DNA of 32,199 bases from Bacteroidales bacterium (GTDB lineage Bacteria > Bacteroidota > Bacteroidia > Bacteroidales > JAQUTK01). Made by a program: the position numbers and the translations under genes. Positions 1 to 7,215 of the stretch are shown here, one piece after another. The stretch spans positions 1 through 32,199 of the forward strand of contig JAQUTK010000009.1 in the NCBI GenBank assembly GCA_028709785.1, written 5' to 3'. The first letter of the stretch is position 1, and each line of letters begins with the position of its first letter. The notes under the pieces are model-generated. The model had not been told where the DNA came from. It saw only the letters and a list, made by a program, of their open reading frames with translations, and did no database searches.

Positions 1-134
1 TTGTGAACTGTATTTCATGTTACGCCTATTTTGACCATAAAGATAACTGTTTCTTGAGATATTTGAAAGAAATAATAGAACTATTTATCTAAATATCAGT
101 TCATTACTCGAATTCAGTGAACCCTATTTAGGAA
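1..134. repeat. Left arm of a diverged long inverted repeat
   Basis: The reverse complement of this segment aligns almost end to end with 1777-1911 (134 versus 135 bases). The best-conserved block is the outer ~52 bases, where only a few positions differ, for example around the shared stretch GTTATCTTTATGGTCAAAA. The inner block shares CTAAATAGGGTTC. Identity falls in the middle. The two arms face each other around the decayed genes between them. Whether they are transposon ends or two copies of a gene remnant is not decided by the sequence; in the right arm one frame is open for more than 30 codons. Confidence 0.7.
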
Positions 135-235
135 TTGCGGATTAGGTGTAAACCGCATTTAGGATTAACGAAAATAATGTAAAGTCAATTTAGTAATTAA
201 ACACGAAAGTGTAAACCCATTTCAGGAAAGGACAA
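117..235. repeat. Four direct repeats with 31-bp period
   Basis: The core ATTTAGGA or a near match begins at 126, 157, 188 and 219, exactly 31 bases apart each time. Each core is preceded by a GTGTAAACC-like stretch (GTGAACCC, GTGTAAACCGC, TGTAAAGTCA, GTGTAAACCC). The units are imperfect copies of about 18 conserved bases followed by an A-rich remainder. Three helical turns between copies suits a row of protein binding sites lying on one face of the DNA, as at transposon ends or iteron-type operators. No protein that would bind them can be named. Confidence 0.75.
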
Positions 236-306
236 AATGCTTAAAGATGTGGATAATTCCCGAAAAAACATACGGAAAACTCCGGAAAGATATACGGATG
301 AAACAG

Positions 307-350
307 AAAAGTTTTCTAATAGTTTTTGGCAAAACTATTAGAAAACTTTT
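307..350. repeat. Perfect 20-bp-arm hairpin
   Basis: Arm 307-326 (AAAAGTTTTCTAATAGTTTT) is the exact reverse complement of 331-350, with a four-base TGGC loop. It lies about 110 bases beyond the 3' end of the VirE-N/DUF3987 pseudogene and just inside the 31-bp repeats. The stem is AT-rich and has no long T tract after it, so a simple intrinsic terminator is not a perfect fit. A structured element end or a transcript-end hairpin of the former gene is equally possible. Confidence 0.8.
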
Positions 351-426
351 GAGGGCTTCGGGACCTTTTTTGAGTGCTTTTTAGAGCGGATTTCAGCCTT
401 TTTCAAGGGCGTTTCTTTTTCATTTA

Positions 427-449
427 CTGCAAACTACTGCAAACTGCAA
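427..449. repeat. Short CTGCAA direct repeats
   Basis: CTGCAA occurs three times within 23 bases (427-432, 437-442, 444-449), immediately 3' of the pseudogene stop. The reverse-complement word TTGCAG occurs three times inside the pseudogene (1065-1087). Apart from the 31-bp repeats, the hairpin and these words, I see no coding sequence in 1-461. Confidence 0.5.
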
Positions 450-461
450 ATTATGCGCGCG

Positions 462-1500
462 TCAGAGCTTTTTATAGAGTTCCGGATCGATCTTTTCGAT
501 CGTAATTCCTTCTGCTTTCTTGAGGTAATTGTAAATAGTCAGATTATTGATATTCAATTGTCTACAAGAATTAAATCTTTATGTAGAGTAAAGGATTCCG
601 GTAGTCTTTCGAGCATCGTTTGCATAGGTTTGGGCAGGCGAATTGGCAACATGCGAGTGCAATTATCTGCGAGGGAAGTGCTAGGCAAAAAGTTATGTTT
701 GATGCAACAACAAGTGATCTCCATGGCGATGTTATAATCCATCTCTTAGCAGATAATGATCGACTGTTTTTTTGTCTTCTGCCTTGCGCAGAGCGGCAAG
801 ATTCATGGCCAGACGAAGTGTTATCAGTCCGTGACGTTTGACGGTTACTTTAGGCAAACAGGCACTCAACGCAACCATTGTACTAAGAAGCATGACATCG
901 CTCAGACGTTTGTTTTTACAGTGGCGAATGGCTCGATCCAATCGCACGGGCAAGTTGTCGTAAACGAACGATTCAATGAAGGGAGTATTATTGATAAGAT
1001 CATAAAAATCAGTAAGTTTCTCCACATCCGAACGTTCTTCAACCCCCTCCAAGTTGCGCATATATTGCAGTGTTGCAGTATTTGCAGTAGTTTGGCTTTC
1101 CGGAGGCATAATTTGTGAAGACAAAAAGGTGCGGTTTCCCTTAAAAGCGACACATTACGGCTGCCGGGAGCAATGCTGTTGTACTTGAGAAACTGTTCGA
1201 GCAACGCATTCAATTCGGTGTGCTGTGAAGGTACAGAGAAAAGCAGCGAGTCCTCCTTATAATAAGCGTTGGGATCATACGACACAAAGCTGAGGTGCGA
1301 GTAATCCTTGCAGGCAGGATCGCTTTTGATGCCGAGCAGCTTTTCGTAGTAATCCGATACCGCCAGAAAGGCGACAAGGTGTTCTTCTTCGCCGCCATCG
1401 GTGATTACCAGTACCGGGATACCGCCCGAAATGGTTTTCCAGCAAGCAATAGTATATTTACACTCGCGACAGAGCTTCAAAAATGTCTCCAACAGTTTGG
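462..1500 (-). pseudogene. Shattered VirE-N (BT4734-like)/DUF3987 gene
   Basis: The remains of a mobile-element-type primase/helicase-like protein are spread over three frames. The 5' part (1492 down to about 1130) encodes a BT4734/VirE-N-like stretch with YTIACWKTISG and LLGIKSDPACKDYSHLSFVSYDP. A frameshift at a five-base A/T run near 1124-1131 leads into the start of DUF3987 (NTPFIESFVYDNLPVRLDRA, ALSACLPKV). Near 840-855 this jumps directly to the C-terminal part (LITLRLAMNLAALRK), so the middle with the expected Walker A region is missing. Further frameshifts occur near 742 and near 555 before the last stretch, LNINNLTIYNYLKKAEGI, and a stop at 462. The N-terminus is cut off at about 1492-1500, where a foreign fragment begins. 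Family assignment is from memory of the motifs; non-functionality is clear. Confidence 0.75.
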
Positions 1501-1770
1501 AATGTACGTGATCAAAATCAAGATTCTATTTATGAGTATTTGGTTTCTAATCTTCATTTTCCAGAACCGGAAATTTCTGATATGCTTAGAAGCAAAGTAG
1601 TATATGCCGTTTCTTGTTTTGATAAATTTATTCATGACGTTGCTAAACAAAGTATGGTCGACATTTTTATGGATAATAGACCTATTACAAATTCATACAG
1701 TAATTTTTTAATTTCTCTCAATCAACTACAGGCAATAAGAATTGCTGGAAGTATGTCACCTCACTTTTGA
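1483..1770 (+). pseudogene. Truncated HEPN-like protein fragment
   Basis: A 95-codon open frame begins MSPTVWNVRDQNQDSIYEYL and continues with LRSKVVYAVSCFDKFIHDVA, then RPITNSYSNF. The pattern resembles the first half of HEPN-domain (RiboL-PSP-HEPN-like) proteins that occur near defence genes. It stops at 1770, six bases before the right arm of the long inverted repeat. Its first codons overlap the broken N-terminus of the opposite-strand pseudogene, so both genes were joined by a deletion or insertion. The RX4-6H motif expected of a catalytic HEPN domain is not evident, so this is probably a remnant. It could still be translated as a small protein; the family call is tentative. Confidence 0.5.
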
Positions 1771-1776
1771 GTTTAA

Positions 1777-1911
1777 TTACTAAATAGGGTTCGCTGAGTT
1801 CTATGAGTTACTTGATCTTTATATAAATAGTTTTTACAATTCTTACATAATAGATCAAGAAACTGTTATCTTTATGGTCAAAAGAGTCGTAACATGAAAT
1901 ATCGTTCACAA
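1777..1911. repeat. Right arm of the diverged long inverted repeat
   Basis: This matches the reverse complement of 1-134 along its whole length. On the + strand one frame is open from about 1788 to a TGA near 1893 and reads like a protein C-terminus (EFYELLDLYINSFYN, then DQETVIFMVKRVVT). The left arm keeps QETVIFMVKIGVT at the same place but has stops upstream. The arms may therefore be two decayed copies of the 3' end of one gene rather than non-coding transposon termini. From 1912 to 2026 I see nothing else recognisable. Confidence 0.65.
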
Positions 1912-2026
1912 GGAAAGCAGCTCTGGCTTGATATCTTCTCTGGTATATTGGAGCAATTACTTGATCAGACAAATGGATTCGTGGTAATCCAATGAAAAGA
2001 AAAGTTGAAAATACAAACAAAACTAA

Positions 2027-3022
2027 ATGAAAAAAGAGGGTACAATATCTTACAAGGTTATTTTATTAATTACATTGCTTGGGCTATTCACTTCTTGCAA
2101 TAAAAGTGACTCTCTGGAAGCAATTGAAGAATCGAATTATGCTGATTCCTATTATTGGGCTTTATTACCTACTTCAATAGAAAAAGATGTGGATGTCTTT
2201 TTTGTCTATCCATCTGTGTTTAGAGGTACAGAAGAAATGAATATGGATATTACAAATGATAGTTTAAGGTCGCGCGTTCTTGCTATTATACCTCAACAAG
2301 CAGCTGTTTTTAACAACAATTGCAATATTTATGTGCCCTATTACCGACAAATGACATTTGATGGATTGTTTTTGAGTGATAAAGAAAGGACTCGATATTA
2401 CTCCATTGGCTTGGCTGATGTTGAAGAAGCATTTGATTATTATATAAAAAATATGAACAATGGACGGCCTTTTATTTTAGCAGGACATAGCCAAGGGTCG
2501 CAGGTGTTGATTCAATTAATGAAAGACAAATTATATAAAGCTGAATTAAGGAACAAACTTGTTGCAGCTTATATCATTGGATACTCTGTTACTGACGATG
2601 ACCTTGCTCAATGTGAATGGCTAAAAATTGCAGAATCAGCTGATGATATTGGAACAATTATTACCTATAATACACAATCGGAATTTGCCACAGGTTCTCT
2701 GATTTTGTTGCCTCATACACATTGTGTAAACCCACTTAACTGGAAAAACACTTCTGAATATGCTCCTAAAGAAATGAATTTAGGTGCTGTTTTTTTTAAT
2801 GATAATGGAGAAATTGATACTACAATAAATCAATTTACTGATGCATGGATTGACCATAATGGTGCTTTGGTGGCTGGTACTGCTGATGTTGATATCTACA
2901 CGGCTCCATCTTCTCCTGTAGGAGTATATCACAAATATGACTATAGTTTTTTCTTCAACAATCTAATCGAAAATGTGGGTGTTCGAATCAACGCCTTTAA
3001 ACGAAAATCAGAAGTCCGGTAA
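2027..3022 (+). CDS. DUF3089 alpha/beta-hydrolase-like lipoprotein
   Basis: A 331-residue exported protein. Residues 1-24 form a lipoprotein signal ending LFTSC, with Cys24 as the expected lipidated residue, so it should sit in the outer or inner membrane facing the periplasm or surface. The DUF3089 pattern is visible: DVFFVYPSV near 56-64, YVPYYRQMT near 102-110 and the nucleophile elbow GHSQGS with Ser155. These features place it in the alpha/beta-hydrolase superfamily; the substrate is unknown. The base composition is more AT-rich than the housekeeping genes to its right, and it adjoins the decayed island, which hints at acquired DNA. Its last codons and stop lie inside the left arm of a 23-bp inverted repeat, so the present C-terminus (KRKSEVR) may not be the ancestral one. 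Confidence 0.8.
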   Translation: MKKEGTISYKVILLITLLGLFTSCNKSDSLEAIEESNYADSYYWALLPTSIEKDVDVFFVYPSVFRGTEEMNMDITNDSLRSRVLAIIPQQAAVFNNNCNIYVPYYRQMTFDGLFLSDKERTRYYSIGLADVEEAFDYYIKNMNNGRPFILAGHSQGSQVLIQLMKDKLYKAELRNKLVAAYIIGYSVTDDDLAQCEWLKIAESADDIGTIITYNTQSEFATGSLILLPHTHCVNPLNWKNTSEYAPKEMNLGAVFFNDNGEIDTTINQFTDAWIDHNGALVAGTADVDIYTAPSSPVGVYHKYDYSFFFNNLIENVGVRINAFKRKSEVR

Positions 3023-3084
3023 CTATCAAATAGAACTATGCCGTTAAAGCAATATAGTCCAATTTGATAGTTACCGGACTTCTG
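3009..3084. repeat. 23-bp perfect inverted repeat spanning a stop codon
   Basis: Arm 3009-3031 (starting CAGAAGTCCGGTAACT) is the exact reverse complement of 3062-3084, with a 30-base spacer. The spacer partly extends the stem (ACTAT 3035-3039 against ATAGT 3054-3058). The TAA stop of the DUF3089 gene is at 3020-3022, inside the left arm. No T tract follows. Possible roles are a transcript-end hairpin between the convergent neighbours, or the footprint of a small mobile element. Confidence 0.8.
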
Positions 3085-3161
3085 TCAAGAGACATGTATA
3101 AAGGATATTTCTGTGTCTTCAATAATAGGTCCTTTTTTCTATCCTACTGATTGCTGCTCTT

Positions 3162-4082
3162 TTATTCCCCCTCCAGTTTATTTCTGTTGACTGTAGTCAG
3201 CGCCTCCGGGTTGACATACTTATTCAGACTGCACGCTGGTATAGTTTTCAATCCTTCGATAGCGGCGATGCAGTCTAAGATCGCACCATTATATAAGGTG
3301 TGTACAGCATCGGCGAAATAGGGGGCGGTTGCTTCCTTCCCCATTGCTTCATACTTGCGGGCAATGATGTCGTTCATGTCGAAATAAAAGACCCCTTCCT
3401 GTTCGGCAACTTGTTTGGTCCACAGTCCATAGGTGCTGTCGCAACGGTTCATCCGGTCGCCTGTCCATCTGTTGCCCGGGGTGTGGGAGAGGGCTATGAC
3501 GATTGCGCCTTTTGCTTTTGCTTCACGGATATACTGACGCATGTAATGACCGAAAGTATAAACAGTCTCTTCTTTACCAGTAGCTTCCATGACTACCGTC
3601 TGCGACTCTTCACCAATCCCCTTCAGAGAAGCGCGGGCACGACCTGTGTTCAGCGGTCCGCCATCGTTGTGCCCAAACTGTAGCATCAGATAATCGCCTT
3701 TTCTAATACCGGAGAGCACATTTGCCCACAAGCCCTGCGTAATAAAAGTGCGACTGCTTCGTCCTCCAAGGGCATGGTTTTCCACAGAGATCTGATTGTC
3801 GAAGAAGAACTTTCCGAAGAAGGTACCCCATCCCCACATCTTGCCTTCACCCGTACCAGTACCATTTTTCATGGTTGAGTCACCAATGAGAAACAGTACC
3901 GGAGCAGATTCACTTTTGCGCGTTTTGCCGGCTTTAAACTGATCCGGTCGTTTGGTTGGATCGGCGATTGCATGATTGGCAGCATTGCCGCCGGGACCTT
4001 CTTTGTCATCTTTTACCTGTGCATGAAGAGGGATAATCCCCATAAGCAGCAATACGATGATTGCACTGAAAATTCTTTTCAT
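3162..4082 (-). CDS. Rhamnogalacturonan acetylesterase, CE12-like SGNH hydrolase
   Basis: A 306-residue protein with a signal peptide (1-21, ending LHAQ) that removes acetyl groups from rhamnogalacturonan I or related pectin. The SGNH blocks are all present: block I GDST with nucleophile Ser69, block II GGRSSRTF (Gly107), block III GHND with Asn139, and block V DAVH with Asp258 and His261. The length suits CE12. It begins 12 bases after the stop of the PL11-type lyase on the same strand and is surely co-transcribed, so lyase and esterase would act on the same polymer. Substrate is inferred from family and neighbour. Confidence 0.88.
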   Translation of the reverse strand: MKRIFSAIIVLLLMGIIPLHAQVKDDKEGPGGNAANHAIADPTKRPDQFKAGKTRKSESAPVLFLIGDSTMKNGTGTGEGKMWGWGTFFGKFFFDNQISVENHALGGRSSRTFITQGLWANVLSGIRKGDYLMLQFGHNDGGPLNTGRARASLKGIGEESQTVVMEATGKEETVYTFGHYMRQYIREAKAKGAIVIALSHTPGNRWTGDRMNRCDSTYGLWTKQVAEQEGVFYFDMNDIIARKYEAMGKEATAPYFADAVHTLYNGAILDCIAAIEGLKTIPACSLNKYVNPEALTTVNRNKLEGE

Positions 4083-4094
4083 GATCTTCTGTTT

Positions 4095-5942
4095 TTATTT
4101 GTTTTTGATTTTAGTTCCTCTGAACGATCCTTTTAGATCTGCTCCAAAATAGAATCCGACCTGAGTTGGCTGGTTATAGGCAACATTCTGATTGGCGATG
4201 CTGATCCGGTACACGGGATCTTCCAGAAATGTATGAAAACGATATGGAGTGGCAATGGTTGTCACATACACTCTCAGTTCGCTGTTGTCCCTTGTACGCC
4301 AAATCACTTCTTCCCGCCAGTCGCCGATGATGTCGCACGCCAGACAAGGATTGGATTTGCTGCCGTTGTTGGAAGAGCACTCTTCTGCTTTCAGAACAGG
4401 AAGACAAGTGCCGGTGGTCCAATCATATTTGGAAATAGTGGTTTGGTCGAGCATTTCGCGAAGCAGATCACCGTCCCACCAGACGGCCATATTGGTAGGA
4501 AGACGGTTGGGTCTGGCATTCAATACCTCGCCTTTATACGTACGGATTCCTCCAGATGCGGAAGACCACATCTCTAACCCCTTATTGGTCGGATCGATGT
4601 CTGCCGCCATGGCACGCCCCACATCGATCGGACTTTTTATCTGAAAGAGTACCTTTCCGGTTTTTGCATCTGTCAACGCCGAACCGTCGCCGCTGTCTTC
4701 GTAACTTTTCCATAGCTGGAGTTTCTTGCCCGGAACAAATGCAGTCAAATGCATGGCGTCACCATGTCCCATGCCGGTGGTGTAAAGTCCCTTGCCGGTG
4801 TTGTCTATTGCGCAAGAACCGTAAATTATTTCATCGCATCCATCTCCATCCACATCGCCGACAGAGAGATTGTGGTTGCCTTGTCCGGCATATTTCTCGT
4901 TCCCTTCTTTGTTGGAGTCAAAGACCCACCGCGGTGAAAGTTTGCCGTCGCGCCAGTCCCAGGCCGCAAGTACGCTACGTGTATAATAGCCACGGCACAT
5001 GACGACACTTGGCTGCTTCCCGTCCAGATAGGCGACACACGATAGAAAACGGTCAGAGCGGTTGGCAACCGGATCACCCCAGGATTCCACCTCACCCCGA
5101 TGCGGAATATAGTCCGTTGACTGCATTGCCTCGCCCGTCAGACCGTTAAATACAGTCAGGTATTCCTTTCCGGTGAGTATCCGACCCGTCTCCTCTCTGT
5201 TGTCCACAGTGGCATCGCCGATCACATTTCCTTTGCCATCTATCGTGCCATCAGCGGTACGCATCACCACTTCCGCACGGTTGTCGCCATCAAGATCAAA
5301 AACGACAAACTGTTCGTAATGCGCTCCGGCACGGATATTATGTCCGATATTGATACGCCATAACTTTTCACCTGTCAGACGGTAGCAGTCATACAGCGTT
5401 GCTCCTGTATAACCGTTATGCGAGTTATCACGAGCATTGGTCGGTTCCCATTTCAGGATAATCTCGTAGCGACCATCTCCATCCACATCTCCCATACTGG
5501 CATCATTGGCTGAATAACTGTAAGGCTCACCCCGCAGAGTAGTACCACCTTCGGGAATATCCAGCGGGATAGACAGGTATCCTGACGGAGCAAGAGCCGG
5601 TAGCGTCCATTGAGACGATTCATCTGTAACTTCAACGCCATTCATCACAGGTGTAACGGTATAGGTAAGCGATTGAGTAGAAGCGACAGCATCTTTAAAG
5701 AAGGTTGATTCTTTCAGAGGTGCGCTGTTGAGTAAGGTTCCGTTGCGATAAAGATTGAAAGCACTTTTTTTCGAATCAGAAGATAGATAACGCCAGGATA
5801 CGCACACCGTGTCTGCATCTTGTCGCACAGCAACCACTCCGCGATCCGTTTTTTCTCTTTTTAATTTGGAAAAGTTATAATGAGGCTGTGCATACGTACC
5901 TATGGCCACTATGAGACAACTTAATACAAAAATCCTGTTCAT
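4095..5942 (-). CDS. Rhamnogalacturonan lyase, PL11-like
   Basis: A 615-residue exported enzyme (signal peptide about 1-18, ending TYAQ) predicted to cleave the rhamnogalacturonan-I backbone by beta-elimination. An N-terminal fibronectin-like region (about 30-115) precedes a beta-propeller with calcium-binding-like repeats: GDVDGDGRYEI, FDLDGDNRAEV and GDVDGDGCDEI. Other family-like stretches are TGMGHGDAMHLTAF and CDIIGDWREEVIWR. The size is normal for the YesW/YesX group. It is the first gene of a two-gene (-) unit with the CE12-like esterase. No SusC/SusD pair, sensor or transporter accompanies it here, unlike a full polysaccharide utilisation locus. A TATCTTTG element on the - strand (5969-5976) is a good -7 box about 27 bases upstream of the start. 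Confidence 0.9.
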   Translation of the reverse strand: MNRIFVLSCLIVAIGTYAQPHYNFSKLKREKTDRGVVAVRQDADTVCVSWRYLSSDSKKSAFNLYRNGTLLNSAPLKESTFFKDAVASTQSLTYTVTPVMNGVEVTDESSQWTLPALAPSGYLSIPLDIPEGGTTLRGEPYSYSANDASMGDVDGDGRYEIILKWEPTNARDNSHNGYTGATLYDCYRLTGEKLWRINIGHNIRAGAHYEQFVVFDLDGDNRAEVVMRTADGTIDGKGNVIGDATVDNREETGRILTGKEYLTVFNGLTGEAMQSTDYIPHRGEVESWGDPVANRSDRFLSCVAYLDGKQPSVVMCRGYYTRSVLAAWDWRDGKLSPRWVFDSNKEGNEKYAGQGNHNLSVGDVDGDGCDEIIYGSCAIDNTGKGLYTTGMGHGDAMHLTAFVPGKKLQLWKSYEDSGDGSALTDAKTGKVLFQIKSPIDVGRAMAADIDPTNKGLEMWSSASGGIRTYKGEVLNARPNRLPTNMAVWWDGDLLREMLDQTTISKYDWTTGTCLPVLKAEECSSNNGSKSNPCLACDIIGDWREEVIWRTRDNSELRVYVTTIATPYRFHTFLEDPVYRISIANQNVAYNQPTQVGFYFGADLKGSFRGTKIKNK

Positions 5943-5968
5943 GTTCTAATATTTAATCAGTTAGACAG

Positions 5969-5976
5969 CAAAGATA
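5969..5976 (-). promoter_or_regulatory. Bacteroidales -7 promoter element for the PL11-CE12 unit
   Basis: CAAAGATA on the + strand reads TATCTTTG on the - strand, an exact TAnnTTTG match. The expected start of transcription is about 20 bases before the lyase ATG at 5942. The upstream -33 TTTG is not perfect (TTTC at roughly the right distance). Confidence 0.5.
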
Positions 5977-6070
5977 GAAGAAACTAATCAGTATGAAAAT
6001 GGAAACAGCGGGAAAGTTACATCTTTTAGAAATTTCCACAACGAAAAAGAGCTGCCGAAAGAAAAAAGTG

Positions 6071-6078
6071 TAACTTTG
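6071..6078 (+). promoter_or_regulatory. Bacteroidales -7 promoter element for serC
   Basis: TAACTTTG matches TAnnTTTG exactly, 47 bases upstream of the serC ATG at 6126. No clear -33 TTTG is present at 19-21 bases. It lies divergent to the PL11 promoter, with about 95 bases between the two boxes. Confidence 0.5.
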
Positions 6079-6125
6079 TGGTCTGATTGATTTCAAGAGT
6101 ATTTATCAACATATTTTTTTTACAA

Positions 6126-7193
6126 ATGAAGAAACATAATTTTAACGCGGGGCCTTCTATCTTGCCTCAGATTGCGATCGAGAACACAGCAAAAGCTGTC
6201 ATTGATTTTAATGGTTCAGGTTTGTCCATCATGGAAATCAGTCACCGATCGAAGGATTTCGAGCCGGTTATCAACGAAGCCGTTGAGTTGTTTAAGGAAT
6301 TATTGGAGATACCGGCAGGTTACTCCGTACTTTTCTTAGGTGGAGGCGCGAGTCTGCAGTTCTGTATGGTTCCCTTTAACTTCCTTGAAAAGAAAGCTGC
6401 ATATTTAAATACAGGAACATGGGCGAGTAAAGCGTTGAAAGAAGCTAAATTGTTTGGCGAAGCTGTTGAAGTCGCTTCATCTAAACCTGCAAACTTTAAT
6501 TACATTCCGAAAGATTATTCAATCCCGACTGATGCTGATTATTTTCATGTAACAACGAACAATACCATTTTCGGTACGGAACTTCACACAGACATCGATT
6601 CTCCTGTTCCTTTGATTGCCGATATGTCATCAGATATTTTCTCTCGCCCTGTTGATGTTTCTAAATATGCGATGATTTATGGTGGTGCTCAAAAGAACCT
6701 GGCTCCTGCGGGCGTTACTTTTGTGATTGTCAAAGATGAATTGCTGGGCAAAGTATCGCGTGCAATCCCTACTATGTTGGATTACCGTACGCATATCAAA
6801 GATGGTTCTATGTTTAACACTCCTCCTGTATTGCCTATTTTCACCGCTCTCGAGACATTGCGTTGGTTGAAATCACTCGGTGGACTGAAAGAAATGCAGA
6901 AGAGAAATCAGGCGAAAGCAGACTTGCTCTACGGTGAGATTGACCGCAACAAATTGTTCAAGGGAACTGCGGCTGTGGAAGATCGCTCACTCATGAATAT
7001 CTGTTTTGTGATGAACGAACAATATCAAGAACTGGAATCTGAATTCCAGGCATTTGCTTCTTCCAAAGGTATGGTAGGTCTGAAAGGACACCGTTCAGTA
7101 GGTGGATTCCGTGCCTCTTGCTACAATGCTCTTCCGATCGAAAGCGTTCAAGCTTTGGTTGATTGCATGAAAGAATTCGAACAGAAATATTAA
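6126..7193 (+). CDS. serC: Phosphoserine aminotransferase
   Basis: A 355-residue PLP enzyme that converts 3-phosphohydroxypyruvate and glutamate to O-phosphoserine; it also serves pyridoxal phosphate synthesis in many bacteria. The class-V aminotransferase pattern is clear: N-terminal [21 protein letters not shown] (72-79), and the PLP lysine Lys190 in YGGAQKN. I chose ATG 6126 because the protein family starts at [10 protein letters not shown]; the open frame extends to a TTG at 6087, but those residues ([13 protein letters not shown]) are not family-like. SerA follows after 22 bases on the same strand. Confidence 0.96.
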   Translation: MKKHNFNAGPSILPQIAIENTAKAVIDFNGSGLSIMEISHRSKDFEPVINEAVELFKELLEIPAGYSVLFLGGGASLQFCMVPFNFLEKKAAYLNTGTWASKALKEAKLFGEAVEVASSKPANFNYIPKDYSIPTDADYFHVTTNNTIFGTELHTDIDSPVPLIADMSSDIFSRPVDVSKYAMIYGGAQKNLAPAGVTFVIVKDELLGKVSRAIPTMLDYRTHIKDGSMFNTPPVLPIFTALETLRWLKSLGGLKEMQKRNQAKADLLYGEIDRNKLFKGTAAVEDRSLMNICFVMNEQYQELESEFQAFASSKGMVGLKGHRSVGGFRASCYNALPIESVQALVDCMKEFEQKY

Positions 7194-7215
7194 TCAGGTA
7201 TTTAACTCTTAGGAA

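Noticed and set aside
117..235. The 31-bp-period repeats as a short CRISPR array
   Set aside because: The units are diverged, the period leaves no room for spacers of normal length, and no cas gene is near.
1808..2020. A 70-codon minus-strand reading frame
   Set aside because: It lies over the inverted-repeat arm, has no recognisable domain and is low-complexity in composition.
3009..3084. An invertible promoter flanked by recombinase sites
   Set aside because: The 30-base spacer has no promoter and is too short for a typical Bacteroides invertible segment; no recombinase gene is adjacent.
6087..6125. TTG start for SerC
   Set aside because: The family begins [10 protein letters not shown] at ATG 6126; the upstream codons are in the leader after the -7 box.
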